This document shows, piece after piece, positions 1 through 5,799 of a stretch of DNA of 12,139 nt; within the stretch, counting starts at the first letter, position 1; the number at the start of each line of letters is the position of its first letter. The stretch is from assembly GCA_030691775.1 (NCBI GenBank), contig JAUYDN010000032.1, positions 1 through 12,139 on the forward strand. The letters are read 5' to 3'. The notes beneath the pieces were generated by a model that was not told where the DNA came from, made no database searches, and saw only the letters and a program-made list of their open reading frames with translations. The stretch is from Dehalococcoidia bacterium (GTDB lineage: Bacteria; Chloroflexota; Dehalococcoidia; Dehalococcoidales; Fen-1064). The position numbers were made by a program, and so were the translations under genes.

Positions 1-18
1 GAGGGGCTGACGCCCCTC
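1..18. repeat. Perfect 7-bp stem hairpin at the window edge
   Basis: GAGGGGC-TGAC-GCCCCTC forms a 7-bp GC-rich stem with a 4-nt loop. Read on the minus strand it would be the last element before the window ends, in the position of a transcription terminator for the T-box transcript. The U-tract that would prove this lies outside the window. Confidence 0.45.
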
Positions 19-148
19 TCAACTCCCTTGTGCAAGTTGGCAGTCATCTTGCTTTCCCACCCTTTGCAATCATCATTTTCATATTTCGTCCGTGGCACCA
101 CACTCCATGTGTAATTGTCAAGTTATTTCGGAGACACTACATTAGTTG

Positions 149-208
149 TCAGTTGATTCTTAATTCGTTTGCCCCCGCGGGGGGCCAGTACCTTGCCTGG
201 ACTGTCAT
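149..208 (-). CDS. Short 19-codon frame behind the T-box (leader peptide or gene remnant)
   Basis: An ATG at 208-206 follows AGGAGG (222-217) with an 8-nt gap, and the ribosome binding site lies about 16 nt after the T-box terminator. That is where the first gene of a T-box operon normally starts. The frame encodes a 19-residue peptide with one Trp (residue 8) followed by two prolines, then stops at TGA (151-149). The second half of the frame falls in a GC palindrome and AT-rich sequence, which could be inserted DNA. It may be a leader peptide, the truncated 5' end of a tryptophan-related gene, or chance. I do not recognise the peptide. Confidence 0.3.
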   Translation of the reverse strand: MTVQARYWPPAGANELRIN

Positions 209-237
209 CTGCACTCCCTCCTATCGTCCCCGATAAT

Positions 238-269
238 AAAAAACCTCCCGTCCCTGAAGGGGCGAGAGG
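238..269 (-). terminator. Intrinsic terminator of the T-box leader
   Basis: On the minus strand CCTCTCG and CGGGAGG pair (with one T-G wobble), continue past a C/A mismatch into CCC/GGG around a TTCA loop, and are followed at once by six Ts (243-238). The 5' arm begins about 9 nt after the T-box sequence, the standard place for the terminator that competes with the antiterminator. Confidence 0.9.
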
Positions 270-548
270 CTAGTGCTCCGCGGTGCCACCCTTGTCCGGT
301 CGGCAGTTAAAAGAAAAACACCGACCAATCTCGTTGCGGGTACCGGTCCCGATACCCCGGGATTCGTTAACGCGTCCCCTGCGTCAAAGCCTACTCTCGG
401 GTCCCGTGTCAAGCACGGGATAAAGTTTCGGTTTGCGGCTCCCGGGTCCATTCAGTCGCGACGCTGGCGCCGGTTCACACCCTACCCGGCTCTCTGTCGC
501 CCCGCTGACGACCTACTAGTCCCGTTCTCAGCCTTTACGTATACGATT
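238..548 (-). promoter_or_regulatory. T-box riboswitch, predicted tRNA-Trp (UGG) specific
   Basis: The core T-box sequence AAGGGTGGCACCGCG lies at 293-279 on the minus strand. Upstream is a Stem I with a basal GGCT/AGCC plus CGGG/CCCG helix, an AGTA...GAA S-turn pair (about 515-512 and 453-451), and a distal AGAGAGCCGG...GAACCGG region. The triplet directly after GAA is TGG (450-448), followed by A, which gives a tryptophan specifier. The T-box bulge reads TGGC. Its last base should pair with discriminator G73, the base usual in bacterial tRNA-Trp, so two independent positions agree. Other helices are CCCGTG/CACGGG (419-403) and the GGTCGG/CCGACC Stem III (326-298). Uncharged tRNA-Trp would stabilise the antiterminator and let transcription pass. 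No target gene is visible inside the window. Confidence 0.92.
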
Positions 549-554
549 ATGAAC

Positions 555-584
555 AAGATAGCACGCTGTGCAGGGAAATGTCAA
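555..584 (-). promoter_or_regulatory. Promoter of the T-box leader
   Basis: TTGACA (584-579), an 18-bp spacer and TATCTT (560-555) form a good sigma-70-type promoter. Transcription would start near 548, just before Stem I. It begins only about 20 bp after the stop codon of the HEPN gene, so the T-box unit is transcribed on its own. Confidence 0.8.
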
Positions 585-603
585 GCAGAGCAACGTGGTT
601 GAT

Positions 604-960
604 TCAGTTCTCACGTTCTTTCAAAATACGCTTCAACTGTCTGACCAGTAGCGGCAGGTCTTTTTTTACGATCGTCCAGATAACATCGAGGTCGACATCG
701 TTATATCCGTGCGCCAGACGGTTACCAGTACCAGTGATGAGTTCCCAGGGTACTTCCGGGTGCTGACTGCAAAGTCCGGAGGAAAGATTCCGGGCGGCTT
801 CCCCGATTATTTCAATAAGGTAGATGGTCGCAAATGCCAGCATCTCATCGCTATCGAGGTCGTTACGACTTTCCCCGCGTGTAAACTGAATCGCCTTCTG
901 TGCATATTCCACCATATGATGGAGTCGAACCGTGTCCCCACCATGCTCATCAAGCTTCAT
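604..960 (-). CDS. HEPN-domain (DUF86, HepT-like) protein with altered active site
   Basis: This 118-residue all-alpha protein has the DUF86/HepT layout: an N-terminal helix (VRLHHMVEYAQKAIQF), a central IEIIGEAARNLS segment, and a C-terminal NRLAHGYNDVDLDVIW block. In HepT the RX4HXY motif forms the RNase site. Here His84 and Tyr86 are kept, but the residue five before His is Gly79 (codon GGT, 726-724) instead of Arg. The RNase may be inactive or altered, while the Tyr that MntA-type partners AMPylate remains. The ATG at 960 overlaps the end of the upstream nucleotidyltransferase gene by 11 bp, so the two are translationally coupled like a MntA/HepT toxin-antitoxin pair. The family call is firm. 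Toxin activity is doubtful. Confidence 0.88.
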   Translation of the reverse strand: MKLDEHGGDTVRLHHMVEYAQKAIQFTRGESRNDLDSDEMLAFATIYLIEIIGEAARNLSSGLCSQHPEVPWELITGTGNRLAHGYNDVDLDVIWTIVKKDLPLLVRQLKRILKEREN

Positions 961-1543
961 ATGCCACCCTTGCTTCCCGCACCACCTGCTCCCGGAAATG
1001 GCGGCTCAGGTCACGTGGCGTGCGCAGGTCGACTTTGCGCCCTAACAAGTCTGAAAGCTCTTTCTCGATAGCCACAAACGCAAATCCCGGTACGTGACCC
1101 GGCTCGAACTCAACCATAACGTCGATATCGCTATCAGGGCGAAAATCCGACCGTAGCACCGAACCGAAAAAGGCGAGTCGTATGATGTGGTGTTTGCGCG
1201 AGAATTCGGCAAGTCCTGCGTTCGATGTTCTGAGCCGTTTGTCGAAAGACCGGCCGGCTTGAACATCCCTATCAGAAAAAATCGACTTGAACTCTTTGAA
1301 CAGCGGGTAAACGGGATTTACCCGGTAATAGACATGATTACCCTGAACACGGCGATTGAGGAGACCTGCTGTGGTGAGTAACCGTAACTCTCTCTGTATG
1401 GCACCGTGCCCGGCGTTTATGGTGCGGAGTACTTGACTTACGTAGAACGAATTGTCCGGCTCGCCGTAAAAGAGAGACAGGACGGCGAAACGGACTTTAC
1501 CGAACAAGACCTCGATTCGTCTTTCTGCATCAGCTCTACTCAT
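950..1543 (-). CDS. Winged-helix/MntA-like nucleotidyltransferase fusion protein
   Basis: The N-terminal part (about residues 8-85) is a winged-helix domain of the ArsR/MarR type (FGKVRFAVLSLFYG, then GAIQRELRLLTTAGLL). The C-terminal part is a minimal nucleotidyltransferase. It has GS at 127-128, ten residues, then DID at 139-141, matching GSX10DXD, with a further Asp in RKVDL near 172. MntA-type antitoxins of this fold AMPylate a HEPN partner, and a HEPN gene follows with an 11-bp overlap. The HTH suggests self-repression. A longer frame starts at ATG 1558, but that codon lies inside a TGGTATGAT extended -10 box, so I choose ATG 1543 (197 residues), which lies 10 nt after the box and would be near-leaderless. 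I infer an antitoxin or regulator role from the neighbour. Confidence 0.87.
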   Translation of the reverse strand: MSRADAERRIEVLFGKVRFAVLSLFYGEPDNSFYVSQVLRTINAGHGAIQRELRLLTTAGLLNRRVQGNHVYYRVNPVYPLFKEFKSIFSDRDVQAGRSFDKRLRTSNAGLAEFSRKHHIIRLAFFGSVLRSDFRPDSDIDVMVEFEPGHVPGFAFVAIEKELSDLLGRKVDLRTPRDLSRHFREQVVREARVAYEA

Positions 1544-1553
1544 TTCGGGTATA

Positions 1554-1562
1554 ATCATACCA
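1554..1562 (-). promoter_or_regulatory. Extended -10 promoter of the nucleotidyltransferase-HEPN pair
   Basis: TGGTATGAT (1562-1554) is an extended -10 box without a clear -35. It lies 10 nt before ATG 1543. The same sequence forms a GGTAT-GATT-ATACC inverted repeat (1561-1548), a possible binding site for the encoded winged-helix domain. No ribosome binding site precedes either candidate start. Confidence 0.5.
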
Positions 1563-1578
1563 TAAATGGGTACATGTA

Positions 1579-3306
1579 TTACACTCGCCCGAACTCCCGC
1601 TCCATCTGGCGCTTGCTCAGGTGGATGAGGGTCGGTCGACCGTGCGGACAGGTGAAGGGATTTTCCGTCTGCTCCAGTTGCCTGACCAGCGCCCGCATCT
1701 CTTCGTCGCTGAGCGTCTTTCCCGCCCTGACGGCGCCGTGGCAGGCGATGGTCTTGCAGATACTGTCATCTCTCTCCGCCTGCGCCTGTGAAGGACAATC
1801 CAGCATCTCGCGCAGAGCCGTCGACCAATCGCCCCGGCTCAGCACCGCCGGGACCGTCCGCACCAGGTAGCTCCTCTCCCCGAACGGTTCGAGGGTAAAT
1901 CCGAACGTCTGGAGCTCCCGGCAACACTCCCGGAGCGCCATATCCTGCGCCGGCGTCACTTCCAGCGTGGCCGCCTCCAGCAAGCCCTGCACCTCGATGT
2001 GAGCCGATTCTTTCTCACGTTTCACTTTTTCGTAGAGAATGCGCTCGTGCGCGGCGTGCTGGTCGATGACATAGACCCCGTCCGGTCCCTCGGCGACGAT
2101 ATAGTTGCCAGCCACCTGTCCCAATACCCTCAGGGCAGGTAGAGATACAGATAGCGGCGACTGCACAGCTTCTGGTACTGACGCGACCGAGTCGTTCGTC
2201 GGGGCGGGGGCTGAGGACCAGGTCGCGCGACCGATTGGCGGTGACGGTCTTGTGCCTGTATAGCTACGTCCGACCTCCTCGATTCGCGGGATGGGAGCGA
2301 GCGTTACGAGTGTGCCGCGCACCGCCTTCTGCACCACGGCGAACACGACACGCTCGTCGCGGAACTTGACCTCGGACTTGGCAGGGTGGACGTTGACGTC
2401 GACAAGAGCGGGTGGGAGGGTAATGTTTATCACCGCAAGGGGATGTCGTCCCTGCATGAGGAGTCCGGTATAGGCTTCCTCGACCGCATAGGTGAGCAGT
2501 CGACTGTCGATGGCGCGCCGGTTCACGAAAAAATGCAGGGCATCGCGTCCCGCCCGGCTCAATACCGGCGAGCTGACCATGCCCGTCACGCTGATGTCGG
2601 CAGGGGCACCCGCCTGCCACCCGGCTGCAGCGGCGGTTATTGCGACCATCTTTTGCGCTATCTCCGCCCCGTAGACCGCAATCACCACATCGAGCAGTCG
2701 ACCGGTGCCCGTAGTCTGCAATACGGTACGCCCTTCGGAAAGCAGAACAAACTTTACCTCCGGAAAAGCCAGCGCGTACCGGGTGACGACCGCCGCAATG
2801 TGGCTGTTTTCCGTGGCGGTGGACTTTAAAAACTTCAACCTCGCCGGCACACTACGGAAGAGGCTCTTCACGGTAATGGTGGTGCCGCGGGACCTCGCCT
2901 GTGACGTGCGGGTGATGATGACCCCATCCTTGAGCGCGAGTAGAGCGCCACCCGCCGACCCGTCCGCCGCGGTGACCATCTCCACGTCGGCGACGGCGGC
3001 AATGCTGGGCAGGGCTTCTCCCCGGAAACCGAGGGTGGTCAGTCGCTCCAGGTCGTCGATACGCGTCAGTTTGCTGGTGGCGTGACGCTGGAAAGCGAGT
3101 TCCGCCTCCGCCGACGCAATACCGCCGGCGTTATCGATGACCCGGATAAAAGCCACGCCGCCGTCGCGGACTTCTACCGTAATTTGCGTGGCGCCGGCAT
3201 CGAGGGCGTTTTCCACCAGCTCCTTGACCACCGAGGCGGGTCTTTCGATGACTTCCCCGGCGGCAATGCGGGCGATGGTCTTTTCATCAAGCACACGAAT
3301 GGGCAT
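1579..3306 (-). CDS. mutL: DNA mismatch repair protein MutL (endonuclease-active type)
   Basis: MutL links mismatch recognition by MutS to strand incision. The 575-residue protein has the GHKL ATPase motifs in order: VENALDAG (31-38, catalytic Glu32), DNAGG (58-62), RHATSK (74-79) and GFRGEAL (93-99). An S5-type transducer domain (about 210-330) ends in VDVNVHPAK (302-310). After a low-complexity linker (about 340-390) comes the dimerisation domain. It carries the metal-dependent nicking motifs DQHAAHERILYE (415-426, matching DQHAX2EX4E), ACHGAVR (521-527), CPHGRP (553-558) and FGR (572-574). A host that relies on this MutL does not need MutH. ATG 3306 follows AGGA at about 9 nt. The gene ends 36 nt before the nucleotidyltransferase gene. 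Mismatch repair and a neighbouring helicase gene suggest an old repair cluster. Confidence 0.98.
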   Translation of the reverse strand: MPIRVLDEKTIARIAAGEVIERPASVVKELVENALDAGATQITVEVRDGGVAFIRVIDNAGGIASAEAELAFQRHATSKLTRIDDLERLTTLGFRGEALPSIAAVADVEMVTAADGSAGGALLALKDGVIITRTSQARSRGTTITVKSLFRSVPARLKFLKSTATENSHIAAVVTRYALAFPEVKFVLLSEGRTVLQTTGTGRLLDVVIAVYGAEIAQKMVAITAAAAGWQAGAPADISVTGMVSSPVLSRAGRDALHFFVNRRAIDSRLLTYAVEEAYTGLLMQGRHPLAVINITLPPALVDVNVHPAKSEVKFRDERVVFAVVQKAVRGTLVTLAPIPRIEEVGRSYTGTRPSPPIGRATWSSAPAPTNDSVASVPEAVQSPLSVSLPALRVLGQVAGNYIVAEGPDGVYVIDQHAAHERILYEKVKREKESAHIEVQGLLEAATLEVTPAQDMALRECCRELQTFGFTLEPFGERSYLVRTVPAVLSRGDWSTALREMLDCPSQAQAERDDSICKTIACHGAVRAGKTLSDEEMRALVRQLEQTENPFTCPHGRPTLIHLSKRQMEREFGRV

Positions 3307-3333
3307 GGCTTATGTCCTAAACAATTTATCATG

Positions 3334-3349
3334 GCGCCGTGGCGCCACC
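3334..3349. repeat. TGGCGCC-GT-GGCGCCA palindrome upstream of mutL
   Basis: A perfect 7-bp inverted repeat with a 2-bp centre lies about 28 bp before the mutL start. It could be an operator or simply a GC-rich hairpin. Nothing links it to a known regulator, and I could not place a convincing mutL promoter around it. Confidence 0.4.
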
Positions 3350-3371
3350 CACGAACAATGAAAATGGAGGT

Positions 3372-3493
3372 GTCATTCTGGAGCCCCGATGGAATCGGGG
3401 CGAAGAATCTCAGGGAGGGGCGATTTTCCCCCGCCACCAGATTCTTCGTCGTCCCGATGAAGTATAGGAGGAGCGGGACTCCTCCAGAATGAC
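3372..3493. mobile_element. MITE-like nested inverted-repeat element
   Basis: This 122-bp stretch is bounded by a perfect 12-bp terminal inverted repeat (GTCATTCTGGAG at 3372-3383 and CTCCAGAATGAC at 3482-3493). Inside lie further pairs: CCCCGAT/ATCGGGG (3384-3390 and 3394-3400), CGAAGAATCT/AGATTCTTCG (3401-3410 and 3439-3448), and GTCCCG/CGGGAC (3451-3456 and 3474-3479). The whole can fold into a branched structure. Sequences with GTCATTCTG...GAAGAATCT ends are, to my knowledge, a common dispersed intergenic repeat in bacteria. It encodes no transposase. The frames across it are not genes. It separates the restriction operon from mutL. Confidence 0.8.
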
Positions 3494-3508
3494 AAGATAG
3501 ACCATTTT

Positions 3509-3847
3509 CTAGGTAATTTCATATATCGAATTTGCCCATTCACCGCATTCTCTGTCCTCATCGAGTTTGCCTTCAAGGTAATTCACGAAATCAGGCGAAG
3601 ACAACTGGCGTGTAATCACATTTTCATAATGGTCAGCCTCTCTATTCGTCAGGACCCACAAAGAGTCGGCGTACTTCGGATTGCTTCCTTCCACTCCAAG
3701 CACATCCAGAATAACGTTCATATTATTGATGGATGAAAACGCGCCCGTGCTTTTATATATCGCCCTTATGGAAAAGGTAGCACACCGGTGCTCCTTCTTG
3801 ATGTGGATTTCAAAATCATATCTCCGCCTTGCCACGTTTGCTCGCAT
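3509..3847 (-). CDS. Hypothetical protein, third gene of the restriction-modification operon
   Basis: I do not recognise this 112-residue protein. It starts 20 bp after the nuclease stop codon on the same strand, so it is probably co-transcribed with the methyltransferase and nuclease. It begins basic (MRANVARRRYDFEIHIKKEHR), has a mixed alpha/beta core, and ends acidic (YLEGKLDEDRECGEWANSIYE). I see no signal peptide, membrane segment, helix-turn-helix or nuclease motif, so it does not look like a controller protein. No strong ribosome binding site precedes ATG 3847, which fits coupling to the upstream gene. It could be an accessory restriction factor, a specificity helper, or a passenger carried with the cassette. 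Confidence 0.65.
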   Translation of the reverse strand: MRANVARRRYDFEIHIKKEHRCATFSIRAIYKSTGAFSSINNMNVILDVLGVEGSNPKYADSLWVLTNREADHYENVITRQLSSPDFVNYLEGKLDEDRECGEWANSIYEIT

Positions 3848-3867
3848 TCTGAGATAGCGTTATTCTG

Positions 3868-4830
3868 CTAATCCATCTTGTAATAAAAGACCGCGTATTT
3901 ACCGTTACGTTTGTGCTGTATCCTGCTTTCGTTCAGTCCTGGCACCCTTTCCCGCAAATAGCTTCCCAGCTCTTGAGTGTAGAGTCGCTCAGGCAGGATG
4001 AAATTAACAGTGTTTTCCTTGATTTCGGGATAATGCCGGCTGTGGGGATTACCTTCCGGATTGACCTCAGCCATAATTCTGAGTCGGGGCTTGATAGAAG
4101 CCCTCTCGATAGACTGTGAACCGGCGATTATAGCCTGGTCGGTAATCTGCGCAAGTACTTTCTTGATTTCATCCAGAGCCTGTAACGAAACATCCAGTTT
4201 ATTCCGCACACGGTGCTGTTCCAATATGTTCAGGAACATCTGAGAAATGAGACGGTCTTTAGGAAGTGTTTCGAAAAAAGAACCATCAACCAGAGATAAT
4301 TTCACCTTGGGGCTGTTTTTGAACGTTCTGATGAAATAGAAACACCTTCTCTGGAAGGAGTAATACTCCGGGGCGTCCGCCAATAGCCCGTCCTTAACCG
4401 ACGCCACACGTGAGACAATCACCTTGTTGTTAAGTGCGTCGATTTCCTGCAAGCTCTTCGTCTGGGTAGGGATTGTTGAATTGAAGGATGATATGCCTGA
4501 ACCGGAGGTGTCTTTGGTTTCCAGAAGACTACCGTGAATTAGCCTGCCATCGCGCTCACGTACCTTATAGACGAAATCAGGAAAAACCTGCGACTGGGAA
4601 TAAAGCTGCTTCTTACTGATTTTTTTTGCCAGGATTGTTGAGGGAGCAATACCCTTCCAAAAATCATAGCTTTCTTCCAATGCGCCTTTTCTATCATCAA
4701 GGTAAGCTAATTCGTCCCAGGAAATTCTGCGGACAATAGTATCAAGTCCGGCATCAAGCGTAAGAGTGCCCTTTTTTAACCTATCAACCAGACTAGCAAA
4801 CAATTCCACGATGTCGGCGAATTCACGCAT
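3868..4830 (-). CDS. Type II restriction endonuclease, PD-(D/E)XK fold (putative)
   Basis: The 320-residue protein overlaps the end of the DNA methyltransferase gene by 8 bp, the typical coupling of a cognate nuclease. Residues 84-106 carry a PD-(D/E)XK signature: Pro84-Asp85 in FPDFVYKV, 18 residues, then Glu104-Thr-Lys106 in LLETKD. Mg-dependent cleavage of unmethylated sites is the expected activity. I cannot predict the recognition sequence. The rest of the protein is unlike any nuclease I can name. The C-terminal third (RLRIMAEV, then VNFILPERLYT) may be the DNA-reading part. The gene is visibly more AT-rich than mutL and pcrA on either side, which suggests transfer. The assignment rests on the motif plus the context. 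Confidence 0.78.
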   Translation of the reverse strand: MREFADIVELFASLVDRLKKGTLTLDAGLDTIVRRISWDELAYLDDRKGALEESYDFWKGIAPSTILAKKISKKQLYSQSQVFPDFVYKVRERDGRLIHGSLLETKDTSGSGISSFNSTIPTQTKSLQEIDALNNKVIVSRVASVKDGLLADAPEYYSFQRRCFYFIRTFKNSPKVKLSLVDGSFFETLPKDRLISQMFLNILEQHRVRNKLDVSLQALDEIKKVLAQITDQAIIAGSQSIERASIKPRLRIMAEVNPEGNPHSRHYPEIKENTVNFILPERLYTQELGSYLRERVPGLNESRIQHKRNGKYAVFYYKMD

Positions 4831-5695
4831 CTACCGCTTCCTTGTGAGCAGGCTCTGGTTCATTGACCGACCAGACGCCGTTCAGCCCTGGCGTAAACCG
4901 GTAGTACTGCCGGTATTTGTCAACCCTGTCCGCCACTCGCTTCTGATTCAGCCTTTTTTCTATCAAATCGACATTTTTCGGGTCGATTTCAATGCCGACG
5001 GAAGGACGTCCCAGTTGGGAAGCTACCACGACCGTCGTACCCGTGCCCGCAAACGGGTCGAGCACGGTGTCACCCGGTCTGGTGGACGACAATACGATAC
5101 GCAGAAGTAAAGCCACCGGCGACTGCTGTACGTGGGCGCGGTCGCCGTTCAATTCCCTGATTGCCTCATCGCCAGCAAAATAACCGGAAGTTAACTCCCT
5201 GATATCATCCCAAACATCGGTGAGGAATACGCCGTTGGGTCGGGCGTACTTATGCTCCGGCGCCGGGGCTAAGTCGATACGCAACTTGTTGAAAAGCCGG
5301 GGTCGCTCTCCTTTGGTAGCGAAGACGATAATCTGGTATTGCTTGGCGTAGCGGATATCGCACGGCACTGCCGAGGTCTTTTTCTTCCAGACAATGAGGT
5401 TCTGGTAGCTCCAGCCGCTGTTCCTGATAACTCTGAGGACATCTTCGGCATTCTTCTCCCTCTGCATGAAATAGACCGCGCCGCCGTCGAGTGTCACAGC
5501 ACAGACCGACCGCAACACCTCTTCCATCCAGTCCCAGTACTTCTCCTCCGGCTGGGTATCGTCGAAGTATCGATATTCTTTACCCTGTCGGAACGGAGGG
5601 TCGACAAACGTAAGCGCGACATCACGTATTTCTCCGCCGGTAAGGTACTTTACACAGTCGCCGTTATAGATTCGCGTGGAACCGTTCGTCTTCAT
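4823..5695 (-). CDS. Beta-class site-specific DNA methyltransferase (N6-adenine or N4-cytosine)
   Basis: The enzyme transfers a methyl group from S-adenosylmethionine to an exocyclic amino group and protects host DNA from the adjacent nuclease. Motif IV, VDPPF (31-35), precedes the AdoMet-binding motif I, DPFAGTGTT (213-221). This order, with the target-recognition part between them, defines the beta class. ILE-rich GIEID (234-238) is the acidic end of motif I/II. A longer frame starts at GTG 5761, but the -10 box TATGAT (5758-5753) lies immediately after that codon, so it cannot be transcribed from that promoter. ATG 5695 gives a normal start (MKTNGSTRIYNGDC) with AGGTG just upstream and 290 residues. 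It is the first gene of a three-gene operon. The choice between A and C as target is not readable here. Confidence 0.93.
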   Translation of the reverse strand: MKTNGSTRIYNGDCVKYLTGGEIRDVALTFVDPPFRQGKEYRYFDDTQPEEKYWDWMEEVLRSVCAVTLDGGAVYFMQREKNAEDVLRVIRNSGWSYQNLIVWKKKTSAVPCDIRYAKQYQIIVFATKGERPRLFNKLRIDLAPAPEHKYARPNGVFLTDVWDDIRELTSGYFAGDEAIRELNGDRAHVQQSPVALLLRIVLSSTRPGDTVLDPFAGTGTTVVVASQLGRPSVGIEIDPKNVDLIEKRLNQKRVADRVDKYRQYYRFTPGLNGVWSVNEPEPAHKEAVDA

Positions 5696-5752
5696 TACAC
5701 CTGAAATCCTGTCGTCATTGTAAAGCAAAAGCTGGCAACTGTCCACAAAGTA

Positions 5753-5781
5753 ATCATACACGTTTCCGTGTATCTTGTCAA
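5753..5781 (-). promoter_or_regulatory. Promoter of the restriction-modification operon
   Basis: TTGACA (5781-5776), a 17-bp spacer and TATGAT (5758-5753) form a near-consensus sigma-70 promoter. Transcription should begin near 5746, about 50 nt before the methyltransferase ATG. The -35 box lies about 20 bp past the pcrA stop, so the operon has its own start. No operator or controller-protein box was seen. Confidence 0.85.
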
Positions 5782-5799
5782 TAGAATAATAGCCTGATT

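Larger units (their letters stand above)
1..237. other. Non-coding segment downstream of the T-box leader
   Basis: I see no convincing protein gene here apart from a 19-codon frame described separately. The segment holds three compact palindromes: a 7-bp stem with a TGAC loop at 1-18 (GAGGGGC/GCCCCTC), a GTGGTGCCAC palindrome near 92-101, and CCCCCGCGGGGG around 172-183. The 1-18 hairpin is not followed by a T-run on the plus strand. It could be a terminator for minus-strand transcripts if a T-run lies beyond the left edge. The 68-codon plus-strand frame across this segment resembles no family I know and has no clear ribosome binding site. Confidence 0.5.

Noticed and set aside
273..602. 109-codon plus-strand frame
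   Set aside because: It lies antisense to the T-box leader and its promoter, and the RNA structure explains the sequence.
3174..3437. 87-codon minus-strand frame
   Set aside because: It runs through the nested-repeat element and into the out-of-frame 5' end of mutL.
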